Source of the DNA: Siphonodentalium dalli | Lineage: Eukaryota; Mollusca; Scaphopoda; Gadilida; Siphonodentaliidae | Reading direction: 5' to 3' | DNA: 64,000 nt | Assembly: GCA_032622095.1 (NCBI GenBank) | Contig: CP136065.1 | Span: 244,589,474 to 244,653,473 of the forward strand | Part shown: piece by piece, positions 10,081-22,600 of the stretch | Position numbering within the stretch: position 1 is the stretch's first letter | How the letters are laid out: every line of letters starts with the position of its first letter | Notes under the pieces: generated by a model | Told to the model about the DNA's origin: nothing | What the model saw: the letters and a program-made list of their open reading frames with translations, nothing else | Database searches by the model: none | Translations under genes and position numbers: made by a program

Positions 10081-11868
10081 CGTTTCGCGAGAAGCATATT
10101 ATCAATTTCACGAATTAGTAAAGGATAGTTTGTTGAAAGAGATGTGAGTTTGCACAATATCTGTCCATAGGTTTCGCATTACATTTTGAATAGACAAATT
10201 TATGGTTATCTCATATCAGTTGGTCAATGTTTGATGTTAGTTTCGAGAAATATCGAAATTCTTTTCAGTTTCTAGATCACCTGACAGTGTAGATGACATC
10301 CAAAGTTCGACATCTTCGGAGGAGATGCGTACACAAGCCCATGGGCCCAAATTGCAAACTTTGAGGGCCCGTAACTCTTGGATTTCTTCTCGGATTTCAA
10401 AAATCCTTTCGGTATGGGTTTGTTTTCGTTCAGGGAATCCACATACTTAAATAGATGAATGTCAATCAAAACTCTTTTTTTTTCGAAAATTTTGCCCCCA
10501 CCCCAGCGTCAAAATATATTACCGACCCTGTCCAATTTTCATTCTCATACTAAACTGACAACGGCCAACACGACTATGAAATCCAAATGCAGTTATCTTG
10601 AATGATAGGAGAGGACAGCGGAGTAAATCAAATAGATGTTTGCCTTTATATGGGCGGTAACTCCACAGGGAAAGCGCGGACACCAGTTTTGATACCCGTG
10701 GGTAGTAGGGCATATCGAGGTGTCCATAGGGTCCAATTTTCGGTGCTCTACTCCTTATAATTTCCGAGATAATAAAATGACATTTTTTCAGATAAAGGGA
10801 GATAACTCCGCATCGGAAACACGGACAATATTCATTATATAGCGATAGGTTAGAGCTCATTGACCCCAAGATACAAACAAAATTTGAGATTGATACTCCC
10901 TATACTTTCAGACATTAGGGAGTTGAAAAAGTGTCGAGTATAATAATAATAATAGTAAAATATTTCTTTTTTCTTTTTTTTAATTTCATTCCGTGGTGAA
11001 GCGTTCTGGCGTCCTCGCGATAACTTCATTTTCAGTATCCCTTAGATGCCTAAATTCCCTAGAGATTTCACGGTCCTCCTTCAATAAGTTTCTGAGTATT
11101 TTCAATAAAACCGAAAACGGCCCCAATAGAAAAACAATAGACTTCCTCGCTACGAAATATTGTCGTGGAGTTTACTCGGCGCGCCGGATTCGGCGCGTAA
11201 ACCAGCCTGGAACGGCGCTGCAGCTAATTAGGAGCCAGGCTCGGCGCGCATATCGGAACGGTCTGCGACGAGAACGCAGTGCGTATGAACGCATCGCTGT
11301 ATGCGTGAGACTGTTCTTATTCCGGTCCTAACTCGTTGTTCTGTTGATGACATGGTACGCATGGGATATACATTATTTCAATAAAGAGCGTTCATCGCAA
11401 ATTAATGGTACACTATATGTTCCTATACGACGCCTATTGTTTAAAAATTATATTTGACGGACTGTCCTCGACACAACACAATGCAAAATATATGTCTTCC
11501 TTACTTAGGGCATCAATATAATACGGTATGGTTATATTGAACCATATGTTCCCGACTGTTGTGTGCTATTTTAACATTGCATGATGTTGAGTTGGCAAGG
11601 CAAATTTCGGAATAGTATTAGTTTGATGCCAATACATATCATTGTATACAGACTACATGTACATCGTAACTATATTTATCACATAATTAACTCACAAAAT
11701 CAGTTTCATAGTTATTGGTAAGACACACGTTTAATATTAGCGCATGCGATGACGTCACGCCGAAGATTTTCCACTAATTGACAGAGATTCTCATATTTAC
11801 CCCAAAACTCCCACTTTATTTAACTAAAATGCATAAAAATAAAAAAGTAGGAGATATATAGTCAGGGG
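10081..11868. other. Gene-free region with mollusc-like motif and CpG-rich patch
   Basis: 10300-10900 looks like a dispersed repeat with recurring ggtaactcc/gataactccg phrases; 10794-10810 holds aaagggagataactccg. 10945-10985 is a simple AT-rich repeat. No gene is supported. The 112-codon ORF at 10993-11331 has no recognisable domain. A TGACGTCA (CRE-type) palindrome lies at 11750-11757. Confidence 0.6.
11155..11335. other. CpG-rich patch with nested inverted repeats
   Basis: In otherwise AT-rich DNA this stretch is dense in CpG (cggcgcgcc, cggcgcg) and contains gtttac...cggcgcgtaaac and agcctgg...ccaggct stem pairs. It could be a CpG island fragment, a structured SINE head or a decayed repeat. 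No tRNA-type B box (GGTTCGANNCC) is present. Confidence 0.4.
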
Positions 11869-12122
11869 TATTTGGCACAATTGACCCCACCACCCCAAAT
11901 ACATATATAAGTCTTATATCGTGTTTTGTTTTTAAAACAAATTTTATTGTAATATTATATTACAAGGATCGGGGCACACATTTTAACAACTTACACCCAC
12001 CACTCTCCCAATAACATTTTAACAAATACAACGTATATGACGAAAATAACATATATACGGGATGATGTATGGTGTGTTTGTAATTGCTGTCTTTGGGGTG
12101 GTGAGGTCAATTGTACCAAATA
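11869..12122. mobile_element. MITE with ~30-bp TIRs
   Basis: The left end (tatttggcacaattgaccc then caccaccccaaa) is the inverted complement of the right end (ttggggtggtg then aggtcaattgtaccaaata) with two or three mismatches. About 254 bp long, AT-rich interior, no ORF. Class unknown. Confidence 0.85.
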
Positions 12123-13457
12123 CAAGTGTATAGAGTTATTCACTTTCCATCAAGACTAACCGACTGGCACTTAGTCCAGATAGGTGTTTGTCTGTTTTCG
12201 AAAAAAATCCAATGAGTTTACTCAATATAACACACTCATGCCTCGTGGTGCAACCAGATAGTCGTATACCCAAGGGGGTCATTATAAATCACTTTGTAGG
12301 GCCGAGTTGGGTGGTCAAAGGAAGCACATGACCCATGAACAATGGTAATATGTCCTCATACCCAAATCACAGCATACATGCTGGTGGACAGCTATGTTTG
12401 TGATGACTGTTATCTTTTTAACATTGCATTTTGTTGAGTTGTGGGAGGCAAATATCGAAATAGTATAAGTTGTATGTCGATAAAGAGCGTTAATAATATA
12501 ATATACTTCCCGTGAGTGGAAACTGGTTTTTAAATTACACACACACCGGATTGTCCTAGTTTATCTGAAACTTTGGTTTCAGTCTTTCACAGTTAAGTGC
12601 AGTAGAACACAAGGACCATTATTAAACTGATGTACATGTATGCATACCATACGATCATAGTTTAATAGCATTCATATAAATATATATATTATGCATTGTA
12701 AATAGATGCACGAATTTTGTTAATGAAATGCCGGCTGCGATGGGACACCCGGGAACAGACACGCATTAGACGAAATTATCTCTTCATTGTCATTGGCCAT
12801 GGTAATTGACACCTCCCGATGGACCAATATAAATCGCCCGAGCGTACACAACAGATTAAAATATGCTTACAGATAGTCAACGATGGGTGTAATATAATAA
12901 CCGCACACTGGTTAAATGGTCTTGCTAATTTGCTATGATGCTGGTGGATCAGGTGAACTGTCATGCTGCTGATATGGCGAACTGATGCTGCTAAGACCAC
13001 ATGGCCAAATAACCAGGGCGAACCAGTGTTTCTGACATGAATGTGCAGCTGGGCGACAATAGTTCATGGCAGGTATTGGTTACCATACACAGAGAAAGAG
13101 TTCAACGCCATAAATGAATATGTATATCAATGAAGAGCGGCGATCATCATCTATATACACCCACACCTATCTATATCGAAACGGACATCGGTCATATAAA
13201 CATAGAGGCAACTAGGTAACACCCGTCAGGTCACGGGCGCGTCGAAAGGGAAATGAGCTATGGTAACTCCGTGTGTATCATGCATTGTGGGAGCAGGCCA
13301 CAGCGGTGAAGGTAACCACCTTACTATAAGTGTGACACAGTGCATGTATGTCATATATATAGGTGAGATAGAGCTTATTCCAAATTCCGGTCATTGAAAG
13401 GCAAACACTTTCCATACTAATTTCCTGCTAATTTGATCTGATGCTGGTGGGTCCTGG
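12123..13457. other. Gene-free region with gatgctggtgg repeats
   Basis: The phrase tgctaatttgctatgatgct with following ggtgg occurs at about 12922, in variant form at 13425, and inverted at about 15490. This suggests a decayed dispersed repeat around the 13.5-15.1 kb element. No coding evidence. Confidence 0.5.
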
Positions 13458-15118
13458 GGCCTGTTTCATGAAGCAAGGTCATAAGATTATCTTAATATGG
13501 ACTTAATCTAAGATCTAAGGTGGATCTTATGATGTAACTTTTCCGTTTCAAGAACGCCTTTTACAAAACAAGATTAAGTCCTACTTAACTTAACTAGTTC
13601 CTTTGCGCATGTCTTGAGTACTCGGTTGGGTATGCCGTCGGGTCCCGAGGCTTTGTTGGTCTTGAGTCTGTGTAGTAGGACTTCTATGCCTTTGATATCC
13701 AGCTCGATGTTGCTGATGCTGTCATACTTCTTATCCGGTGGTGTTATGTCCTTCTGATTCAGTGGTTCTTCCTTGGTGAATACGGACTGGAATTGTCGGA
13801 TGAGTATTTCGGCTTTGCCTTTGGCGTCATCTATTAAGGTCCCTCTATCTTTTAGAGGTGACACTCCGATGTTATCGTGTCGTCGGGCCTTTATGTATTG
13901 CCAAAATGGTCTGGTGGTGTTGTTCTTCAGCCCCTCTGTGATTTTGGTGTTGACGAAGTCTCGTTCGGCTTTTCTTAATTCCCGTTTACACTCTCGTTGT
14001 ATCTGCCTGTAATTTCCCCATTTCCCTGATCTTTTCGCTCTGTTGTATATTCGTCTCTTTTTTCTTAGGAGGCGCTTCGTGTGTTTGTTAATCCAGGGAG
14101 TGTTATGTTTAGGTTTGATCATCTTTGATGGTATGTGTTTGTTCATGATCTCCTGGATTCCGCCTTTCAGTGTATTCCACATGGTGTTGACGTCAGGGTT
14201 TGTCAGTAGCCGAAGGCTTTCCCCTAGGATTGCCACTTCGAGCGCTACGGCTCCCCAATCCGCTTTCCCGTACATGTATATTTTGCGGGGAGGAGTCTCT
14301 TGGTGGTGGGCTTTCATTTCGAAGTCCGTCACTACCATGGCGTGATCTGATATGCCCGGTATGTTGTTTGATGTCTTCGCCAGTGATGGGTTTGAGGTGA
14401 AGACTAGGTCAAGGAGGTGCTTTTCTCTTGTTGGTTTGTCGTGGATCTGTGTTAGTCCAGCTCTTGATGTAACGTGGAGCAGGTTTTCTTGCACTTCCAT
14501 CTCTGGTGCTGGTTTTGTCACCATCAGCTGTTTCCAATCCACGTTAGGACAGTTGAAGTCGCCGCATAGGATGGTCTGTTTGTTGTCTCCAGCTGCCAGT
14601 TTGATAGACTTCTCTAGCTCATTTATGTGTTTGTCTTCGCGATGGGGCATATAGAAAGATCCGATCAGGATGTCTTTGTTCGACCGTGCCTTTATCTTGA
14701 CCCACATTATTTCTCAGTCGGTGATGAGTTGTGGCTGCTCCGTTGATATGAGGCTTTTGTGTGCCAGGACGAAGACTCCTCTCCCTACTGATTCTCTGTC
14801 GTTCCGATATATGTTGTAGTTATCGGGGAAGATTTCACTCGATTTGATGTGCCCGTCTGTTGTTTTTTTGCCTGGCTTCACTCCTTTCAGCCAAGATTCT
14901 GATCCACAGATGATGTCCGGTTTTACATATTCCATGGTTGCTGCGAATTCTGCCTTGTTTCACGAAACAGGGACCTCACAGCAGTCTTAAAATTAAGACA
15001 AAAGTTAAGACCATCTTAAGTTAAGAACGTGTTCGTGAAACGCACTTATGACTGAAGTTTGAACTTATGATATCTTAAGTCCCAACTATGTCATAAGTTG
15101 CTTTCGTGAAACATGGCC
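13458..15118. mobile_element. TIR element enclosing a LINE endonuclease fragment
   Basis: The left end ggcctgtttcatgaagcaa is the inverted complement of the right end ttgctttcgtgaaacatggcc with small differences, and both ends continue into tcataag and cttaag-rich subterminal sequence (13458-13590 and 14945-15118). Between them lies 1.36 kb of LINE coding sequence truncated at both ends. A LINE inserting by target-primed reverse transcription should keep its own 3' end, which is absent, so capture of a LINE fragment by the TIR element (Pack-MITE style) or later deletion is more likely. The right arm holds additional gtttcRYgaaac copies and may be composite. Confidence 0.7.
13574..14935 (-). 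pseudogene. LINE ORF2 fragment: endonuclease, linker and start of RT
   Basis: Two minus-strand reading frames (14714-14935 and 13574-14707) are in the same frame, separated by a single TGA at 14711-14713. The N-terminal part starts at KPDIICGSESWL of the apurinic/apyrimidinic-like endonuclease (EEP) fold. Then come GSFYMPH, the catalytic CGDFNCPNVDW (residues 48-58 of the second frame) and GISDHAMV (118-125). A basic linker with RLLRKKRRIYNRAKRSGKW follows. The frame stops in the RT fingers at NKASGPDGIPNRVL...AKELVKLS. The first endonuclease strand and the entire RT palm are absent. Apart from the one stop it is clean over ~450 codons, so it is younger than the frame-shifted LINE at 8 kb. 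Confidence 0.85.
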
Positions 15119-16690
15119 ATGGTGCTGGTAGTGACAAATATTGGTGTTAAGAAATTGTACCGTTATTGTGTTCTAAAGGTGTCATGTTCACGGCCGTTAA
15201 CATATATGTGAGAATTGACTCAAGTAAGCTGCTAGTATGTTTATACAATAGTAAAAGACATATACATTGTATATTGTAAACTATTTTACTTTGGTAGTTG
15301 CGAATCGGCCATAATCAAAATGACTATTCCTGTCGTTTTGTATGCAAAAACACGAGAAGCCTAGCAAATATGGTTCATGCAGACACTAGATATATATCCA
15401 GACACTGCAACATGTATATTCAGAAAGAATAACAGTACATTTTCTTAACAGAATCAGGTTACCATATCAGCATATTTCAACTCCGTGGGATACCCACCAG
15501 CATCGTAGCAAATCAACAAGACTACTTAAATTCGGGATATCTCACTGACATACATGTGCATGCACGCATCGACATTAACATTTGAGTTTGTTTATGTGTC
15601 TATATTATATTTTACTGTTTAATTTATGTTTTGTGCGCCCATATGGTATTATAGAAATATATCACAAGATTACATAAAATAAAAGGTTCCTCCATATAGG
15701 CGGCATATGAATTATTTTAATAAACACCATGTTGTCTCCAAATTAATGCGAATGTCACGCAGCGCGGACATAAGTAGTTTGCATGCAGGAGTTATAATAC
15801 TGTTCCTTTAGATAAATAAAATAAAAGTTAATCCGGCTTATCCCACAATAATACGAGGTAATTTCACAATTATAGTATTTATATGCCGTTCCTTTAGAAT
15901 ACTCTCATTATCCTCATCTCCACCCTTGAACCATGTCGTAATCCGTATGCCTGTCAGTAATTTTATATTCGGAAACGGCCGAATTAAAATATTTTTCAGC
16001 CACCTCGATGAATCCAAGATCATCCTTCTTGATTCGCCATTTTCGACTGCAGATTTTAACGAATAGTATGTGTCGTACTTTGTCATCAATTTAGAGCACT
16101 TCAATACAAATCTGCGGAACTAATCACGAATGATTGTGGTTGTTTTGTTTGTATGACGACAACAGCATGAATAATATGGATATCAATTTCCTGGGTGGGA
16201 TAGATTATGCAGGTATCGATCATACGCGATGCATTTACGATTTAAGATAGATGGGATCAGTTGTGACTGTGTACGTACATGTACATAATTATGTGGCTGT
16301 TAATATCAGCAAACTATATATAGGGACTATAAAATTGCATAGCAATATACTGACCTATTAGTTTTAAACCCAGAGTGTTTGCCGCCATGGCGTATCACCC
16401 CGACGGTGTATACAAACACAGCCGCATAGAAGGGAATCATAATTCCTATTAACCGCCAGGGCAAATATATAGCGCACACTGTGGGCTGAGACACTTTGAG
16501 ATATCTGCCGCCGCCCCTAAGGCGCGCCATCGGGTTATATTAGTTCTGGATGCGGCTAACACGCGCCGGCGGGCGATCTCACTGCTCAAGATAGATATCC
16601 CTCGTGTTTCGCTTTTGTGGTAAATCGCCAAATGTATGCGTGACACAATGTGATACATACATAATTTACCCCAGTTATTTTAATTTATCA
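15119..16690. other. Gene-free region
   Basis: AT-rich DNA. 15838-16104 minus (88 codons) and 16327-16530 minus have no recognisable domain. 16497-16580 is locally CpG-rich (gccgccgcccc, ggcgcgcc, gcgccggcgggcg). Confidence 0.5.
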
Positions 16691-16800
16691 GACGGCGCCC
16701 TCTGAATTCGAAAACTAGATTAATTTTTACATAAGAAAATGATGGTCGCATAAATTCCCCCGATGTGCGATGGTCACTCCCCAGCACAGCCTAAACTAAA
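16691..16800 (+). repeat. ~110-bp direct repeat, copy 1
   Basis: Matches 17069-17176 through gaattcgaaaactagaktaa, gatgtgcga and ccccagcacag...ctaaacta. Local duplication, non-coding. Confidence 0.75.
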
Positions 16801-17068
16801 TACTCTATATAAATAATATTGTAAACCATTCTCCCATATGTGTTATATCAGATAACATGTGTAATTACAGAGAGGGATGGATGGAGATAGTGAGGGGAGG
16901 GAGAGAGATGGGGGCATTTGTTGACTTATTAATGTTATTGTTGATATTACGCTTATAGTATGGTCGTGGTACGCGAAATTGTGGGTTAAACTGGAGTAAA
17001 TTGGCAAAAAGGCGATTTAGATGTCAATAGATGCAGAGTCCTCAGTATAACATATCTAAAATCTCGGC

Positions 17069-17176
17069 TCGGCGGCCTATGAATTCGAAAACTAGAGTAA
17101 TTTTCCCATAAAAAAAACTTCCCCAGATGTGCGACAGTCACCCCCCCCCCCCCCCCCCAGCACAGACTAGACTAAT
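17069..17176 (+). repeat. ~110-bp direct repeat, copy 2, with long poly-C
   Basis: Second copy of 16691-16800. Here the short C run of copy 1 has expanded to about 20 consecutive C (about 17140-17160). Confidence 0.75.
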
Positions 17177-19175
17177 TGACTCGTTTTCATCTATGCTCAT
17201 AATATGTCTTGTTTATTATGCTGATTATTTCAAGGAACATTTAGCAGTGGTGCAATGGTGAAAACTAATCATTTTGTAACTATTTTTGAGGAAAATGAAT
17301 TCACTTCATCTTATTACTGGATCAATTGAAAGGAGAATTACCATATATATGTTGACTGTTAACCTCGTGGGCTGATTTATGAGCTGGGTTTAGAACCACT
17401 TAATTGGTGGGAGGGGTTCTGGGTTTGACCCCCCTAACTTTGGTATTCAGTGGAAACATTGTTGTAACTAGACAAACAAATGTCCACATTTAGAATATTT
17501 CTACCTTTATGAACTTGAAGTACCAGTTGTAAAATTATTCAATCATGCGAGATTGAAGCCACAGGAACATCCATGTTGGTCTGTTGATAGAGGTTTATCG
17601 TCGTTTCAGCTGCTATGCCATATCACAATATCAGTTTTACTGGTTGAATGACCACACTAAAAGTTAACTGCCTCAACCCAACAAACGGGCACCCATGTTG
17701 GTCAGCTTTGGTTCGTTAATTAAGCTAGCTTATGTTAATATTAAAACCTTAGCATTAACCAATGCGCACTGGGCGATTATGCGATTTCAGAGGGATTTAG
17801 CAGGAGTAGTGTCCCCCAGTGTTCTTGCATTTTTTGTTTTCGTGCGTCTCCCTCGAATAAGCCACTTATATTTTCCGGTTTATCTCCCGAAAATGTTTCG
17901 AAAACAAGAGGAAACCCATCAACACTAGACTGATGTTTTGCCAACAGTATATACCTACCTAATTATACGTGTTTCATCGCCAACAACTGTTGTACAACTT
18001 TTGAAGTAACAGTCACATTTTGATATGAGTTTTGAAGTAAATCCACCTAGTCTTGAATTTGAGGTAGATCACAAGTGGTCCAGGTAAATCTCCTATACTT
18101 TTAATCTGAATACCACCATATTTGAAGTGGAAAACAAAACAAGATCATTGTACTGAATTGAAAGTGCAATGAGTTTTGATGTAATTCATGTCTATTACTT
18201 AAGACAAACTGTCATCACGGATTGTCTATCTTATTGTCTAAAATCACCAGTCAATACATGCATTAACTAATGAATGCAATATTGTCCATTTCGCTATAAC
18301 ATAATAATCATGCGAGGTAGGACATAATTTCCTTGGGCACTTTTACCACTTCCAACTTATCGCGCCAGCTAAACGGTTGACAGCGAAACGGAGCGATGTG
18401 GTTGGAATGTCTCCATTGTGAGGGGGCATTTCCAAACATGTAAGTTCCGACAGTAATCAAGCAAACACTTTTCCCTATTCAAACTCTGAAATTAGACTTC
18501 CCAATATTACCAGTAGGTGACATTCACATGGTGAAGTTTGCAGAATAACCTTATATTTCGCCCGTGTAATCATAATTGTGGTTTAGAAACAACCTGACCG
18601 TCTATGTTCGTTGTGGCCACGTACAGTTCAGAATGTCATTTTGTTATTGAAAAGTTAAAAAATAAATGCTGGGGTCCTTCTAAAACATCGAAATGATATG
18701 TACTAAATACATACATAACTAGAATGCACTCAGAGAGATGCCAACGTGCGCAAAAATGTAATAAACAATAATTAAAAAAATAATTTCACTGTATTTTACT
18801 TAATTTATTTAATTTAATTTAATGTTAGCAAAAAAAGACAATTACCATTTCTCATTTCATCACAGATAAAAGGCATATTAGTATATTAATCATTTAAGTA
18901 ATTAAAACCAATTCCATGTTGCCGAAAGGATGAGACTTTAATATCGATTACATTTTTTTTCAGCGACATATTTTCATTTTCATTTTCCGATAGTCAAAGT
19001 TGACCAAAGGAGCAATTATAAGAAATAATTAATACTATTTGTGTAAATATTGATAGCAGCCAATATGCAACAATAAATATCAATAATTAATCAATAATTA
19101 ATCAATAACGATTATTTTATGTAATAATAAACTCTTCAAACGGTGTTTGTGTCAACAAATGCGTTTTGTTTTGTG
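17177..19175. other. Gene-free AT-rich region
   Basis: Nothing coding is recognised. 17866-17915 (acttatattttccggtttat, then gaaaacaagaggaaa) shares phrases with 22806-22905, indicating a decayed dispersed repeat. 18770-19130 is very AT-rich with a caataattaat tandem near 19080-19110. Confidence 0.6.
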
Positions 19176-19694
19176 TTACGTCATTCGTCGTATTTGACCC
19201 GGAACTCGGCTGAAGGTTAGGCTATTCAGCCTATTGCGTCGAATTACGAAATCGCGTTTTGAATGTCTCTCTTTTCCCGCACGATAAAAAGAGGTCTTCG
19301 CACGAACCAAAAATGATAAATCTTCCCAATTATAAGTAAAAATACCCAATTGAAGGAGTCTATGCAGGTCCCGAATGAGTCTATAGACCCTTTGATGTAG
19401 AGTTCTGATGGAGAAAATGTAGGTCGATCTATTTTTGTCATAACAAATGGCGATATCGGCGACAAACAAATAATCGAAAACAACACATAAAATAAACATG
19501 GCAAAAACGCGGCACAGTAAAAATGTGAGAACGCCACGAGGTTTTACGTCGTTTTTGGTGACGTCATGGAGTGAAACGGAGTTGGGTGACACCAACCTAC
19601 GAATCTGTCTGATCGCCATACTGTTGCGCGAGCGCACGTAATTAAATATAAAACACAATAGCGTCTTCCATACAGTATTTATTATTCCAAACAT
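19176..19694 (-). CDS. Unrecognised 172-codon ORF, doubtful
   Basis: The longest ORF in the window outside recognisable repeats. The translation has hydrophobic segments (LLCFIF, FAMFILCVVFDYLFVADIAI) and many Arg residues, with no domain that I recognise. A TGACGTCA site lies inside it at 19559-19566, and a shorter overlapping frame is also open. Composition shows no obvious coding bias, no splice sites were convincing and it sits in gene-poor DNA, so it may be chance. It is listed only because of its length. Confidence 0.12.
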   Translation of the reverse strand: MFGIINTVWKTLLCFIFNYVRSRNSMAIRQIRRLVSPNSVSLHDVTKNDVKPRGVLTFLLCRVFAMFILCVVFDYLFVADIAICYDKNRSTYIFSIRTLHQRVYRLIRDLHRLLQLGIFTYNWEDLSFLVRAKTSFYRAGKERHSKRDFVIRRNRLNSLTFSRVPGQIRRMT

Positions 19695-22600
19695 GTTATG
19701 TCTACACTAGAATCTAAATAACATGTAAAATATGTTAATTAAATAATAACATATCCTAGGAGACCGCAGCACACTATATCGTGGTATATGTCGCACAGGA
19801 AAGACATAGAAATTCGCCAGTTGGAACAATAAAGAACATTCATGGTTTGTCCCGGCAGAGATGGGAGTGAATGGCTCGATGACTCTTTGCGATATATTTC
19901 ATAGTGAGCTATAATTTTCACTAAAGAAGATGATATATAACAAAAGCTCAAAAACAACATATTTACAATTTGATATAGTATGGTGTATAAACAACTGTAC
20001 AGGACGTGGGCGAGCCACGAAAACCGCCCACATCAGTTATACAACGTATTATACGAGTATACATGTCTATTGCAAAGATATCCAACGTCCATGGTGATAG
20101 TCCAGATTATGCAAACCCAATTAAAGGGTCACTGAGAAACCTCGGTTCAGATACAAATTTTGAAAATGAATCGGAGTATATAAAGGATATATAACCAATG
20201 GTGGAGCAGGGGAGGTGGTGCATGACGAATGTGTTTTAGCTTGAGCCGGTGTTTCATGTAGTAGAGACAGGAGTGACGCTATTTCTGGCTATTCCGACTC
20301 CCTCCGTTAAACGTATTTACGTTGTCCAATCCATTGGCTTAACACAAAAGAGATGTATTAAGCGGCCGTGTGATTGGTCGAGCAACAAATCCTATCCGCA
20401 GAGTGCAAGAGCCGAAGGTCACGAAGTTCAACTTACTGCTTCAACTATTTTAAGCGGATGTAAACAACAGTTACCTACTTTCGGATCATCGATTCCAACC
20501 AGACTACATGCATTATGATTACGTAGAAAGGAGCAACGGTTCTGAGACCCGCTTGAATTAAGCCTCCCGTCTCGGCCGCTTGCACAAAGGCAAGCAAACA
20601 CGATGCATTTAATTGCGAATTTATATATAAAGAGCATCTCATATCTGAACAGAAAGACCATTGAAAACAACTGATTGATGTGACGTCGGAAAATGTTATC
20701 AGAGCATTTAAAGTATACAGTAGTATATATGTATATCGTTAATTTATTGACAAACATTATGTATTGGCCCTCCTCTCAAATTACGTATCCATTAAGTTAT
20801 CTTCAGATATTCAAATGAACGCATCAATGTTTCTGGGACGCACATATAGGGTCTCAGTGGGGTGTCCATCTTGAAATTGCCAATGCACCGCTCCAAGAAC
20901 TAGACCGAACTCTACGTTCGCGAAATACGACGTTCACCCCCTTGTATTGGAACTTTCCAAACAAGCATCCTCCAAAAATTTAATTGTTTGTCCCAAAAAC
21001 TGTGTCCCGTGATCAAGAATCATTACACTAACGCGAGCCTAAAATGTGTTGCCACGTTTTCCCTTGACGTCAGTTGTATAGCCTATCTGTTGCAACGTTA
21101 ACGGAAACTTCCATGGTAACAATTGAAGGATACGTTTACTGAGTGCCCCTGAAATTCTCACGGAAATCAACATTTGAAACGTCGGATTGTGTGCCGTATA
21201 TTTATTCACCGCCAATACACTAACGCAGAACACTAAAATAATGTATGCATTGACTGCACATTAAACAGCTGTGATATAAGCGTCTGGGGTAAGCGTGTTC
21301 ATAAACTAGTTGATTGGGTTGGTTGACGATATTCAAAATCTTTATCGCTCGATGAAAGCGAAATCGTCAATACACTAACGCGTCATAACACTAACGCTGT
21401 GTGTGTTAATATAATGACACTGCGTCGTAGTAATAATGGTATGCCCTTACAGACCAGGCGCTTGGTGCAACAATTGTGCAAAATGTGATACAATAAAGAA
21501 ACTTGGCAAATATATTCCTCGTGGACCACTGATAATTTTCTGATATGGAGGCAATGGTCCTTCCTTGGCAACTGGTGTTGGCAACTACCCAACATCTAAC
21601 CAAATATTATGGCAGTTTTAATAACCTTAAATACGCCATGTATCATATTTATGGTGAACATATAATAGTGTTTGTTAGTTTGGTTCTGACCGGAAAAATA
21701 CCATATTTCTTATTTACTTCTTGCTGCATACCCAAAATCGAAAACTGCAGATATCACTACTATTATGGCAATTTTAAAGACAAAACTGCACCGTGTAGCA
21801 TTTTGTTGATGAAAACTATTACTTTTCTTTCCACAAAGGTATCGTCAACATACTTTTCTGGCTCCATGGTGTAGATATATCATGTATACAGTTCTGGGTC
21901 TGTTCTCTACGTATAGACACCTGCCCAATCATGGGTACATGGTCATGCCATACCTTTATCTACATGTGTCATATGACCTAAATATATGAGAGCATGGTGG
22001 AATAGTGGGTGTGAAAGTGGTAACGTCGGAGACTATTCTAGAAGGGTTTTAGGGCACATACATTCACCGCAGAACTGATGGAACGACTCAGTCGAACCGA
22101 CAGTATTTCAAAACAAGGAGTGTCGAATTTTGATAGCGCCAGTGCTAAGGCAATCCAGGGCGACTAGTGCACAGAAACAGACATAAGCGCCCCATAATTA
22201 GGGGTGCGCTCTCGTACTGAATTAATTCGGTGAGTAGGATGCGAATGGTTTGTTTCATTTTGGCTCTAAACTGATTTGAACGTATAGAGTGTCATTAGTA
22301 ATATCGCGCCTCACAGAAAAACAATTCCAGTTTATTTTCGAAGATTTATTGTATCAACTGAGCGGTTGTGACGCCTATTGGGTAAATATTACTCTTCGCT
22401 CTGCGGGTTTGGTTAACATGGAACTTATAATATTCTGCCTAGTGATCTCGATGTTAATGACAATAACTTACTCGCTGGGATGTGAAATATAATATGCACC
22501 CCTTTGCGCTATAAGATACTAATGAATACGAAGCATCGCCAAATGTTGCTTTTGTGTCAGTTGTGTTCTAGCAATGTCGAAGCTTGTGGGGATATATCTA

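Noticed and set aside
10993-11331. 112-codon plus-strand ORF
   Set aside because: The arginine-rich end is a translation of the CpG-rich stem-forming patch; no domain and no gene context.
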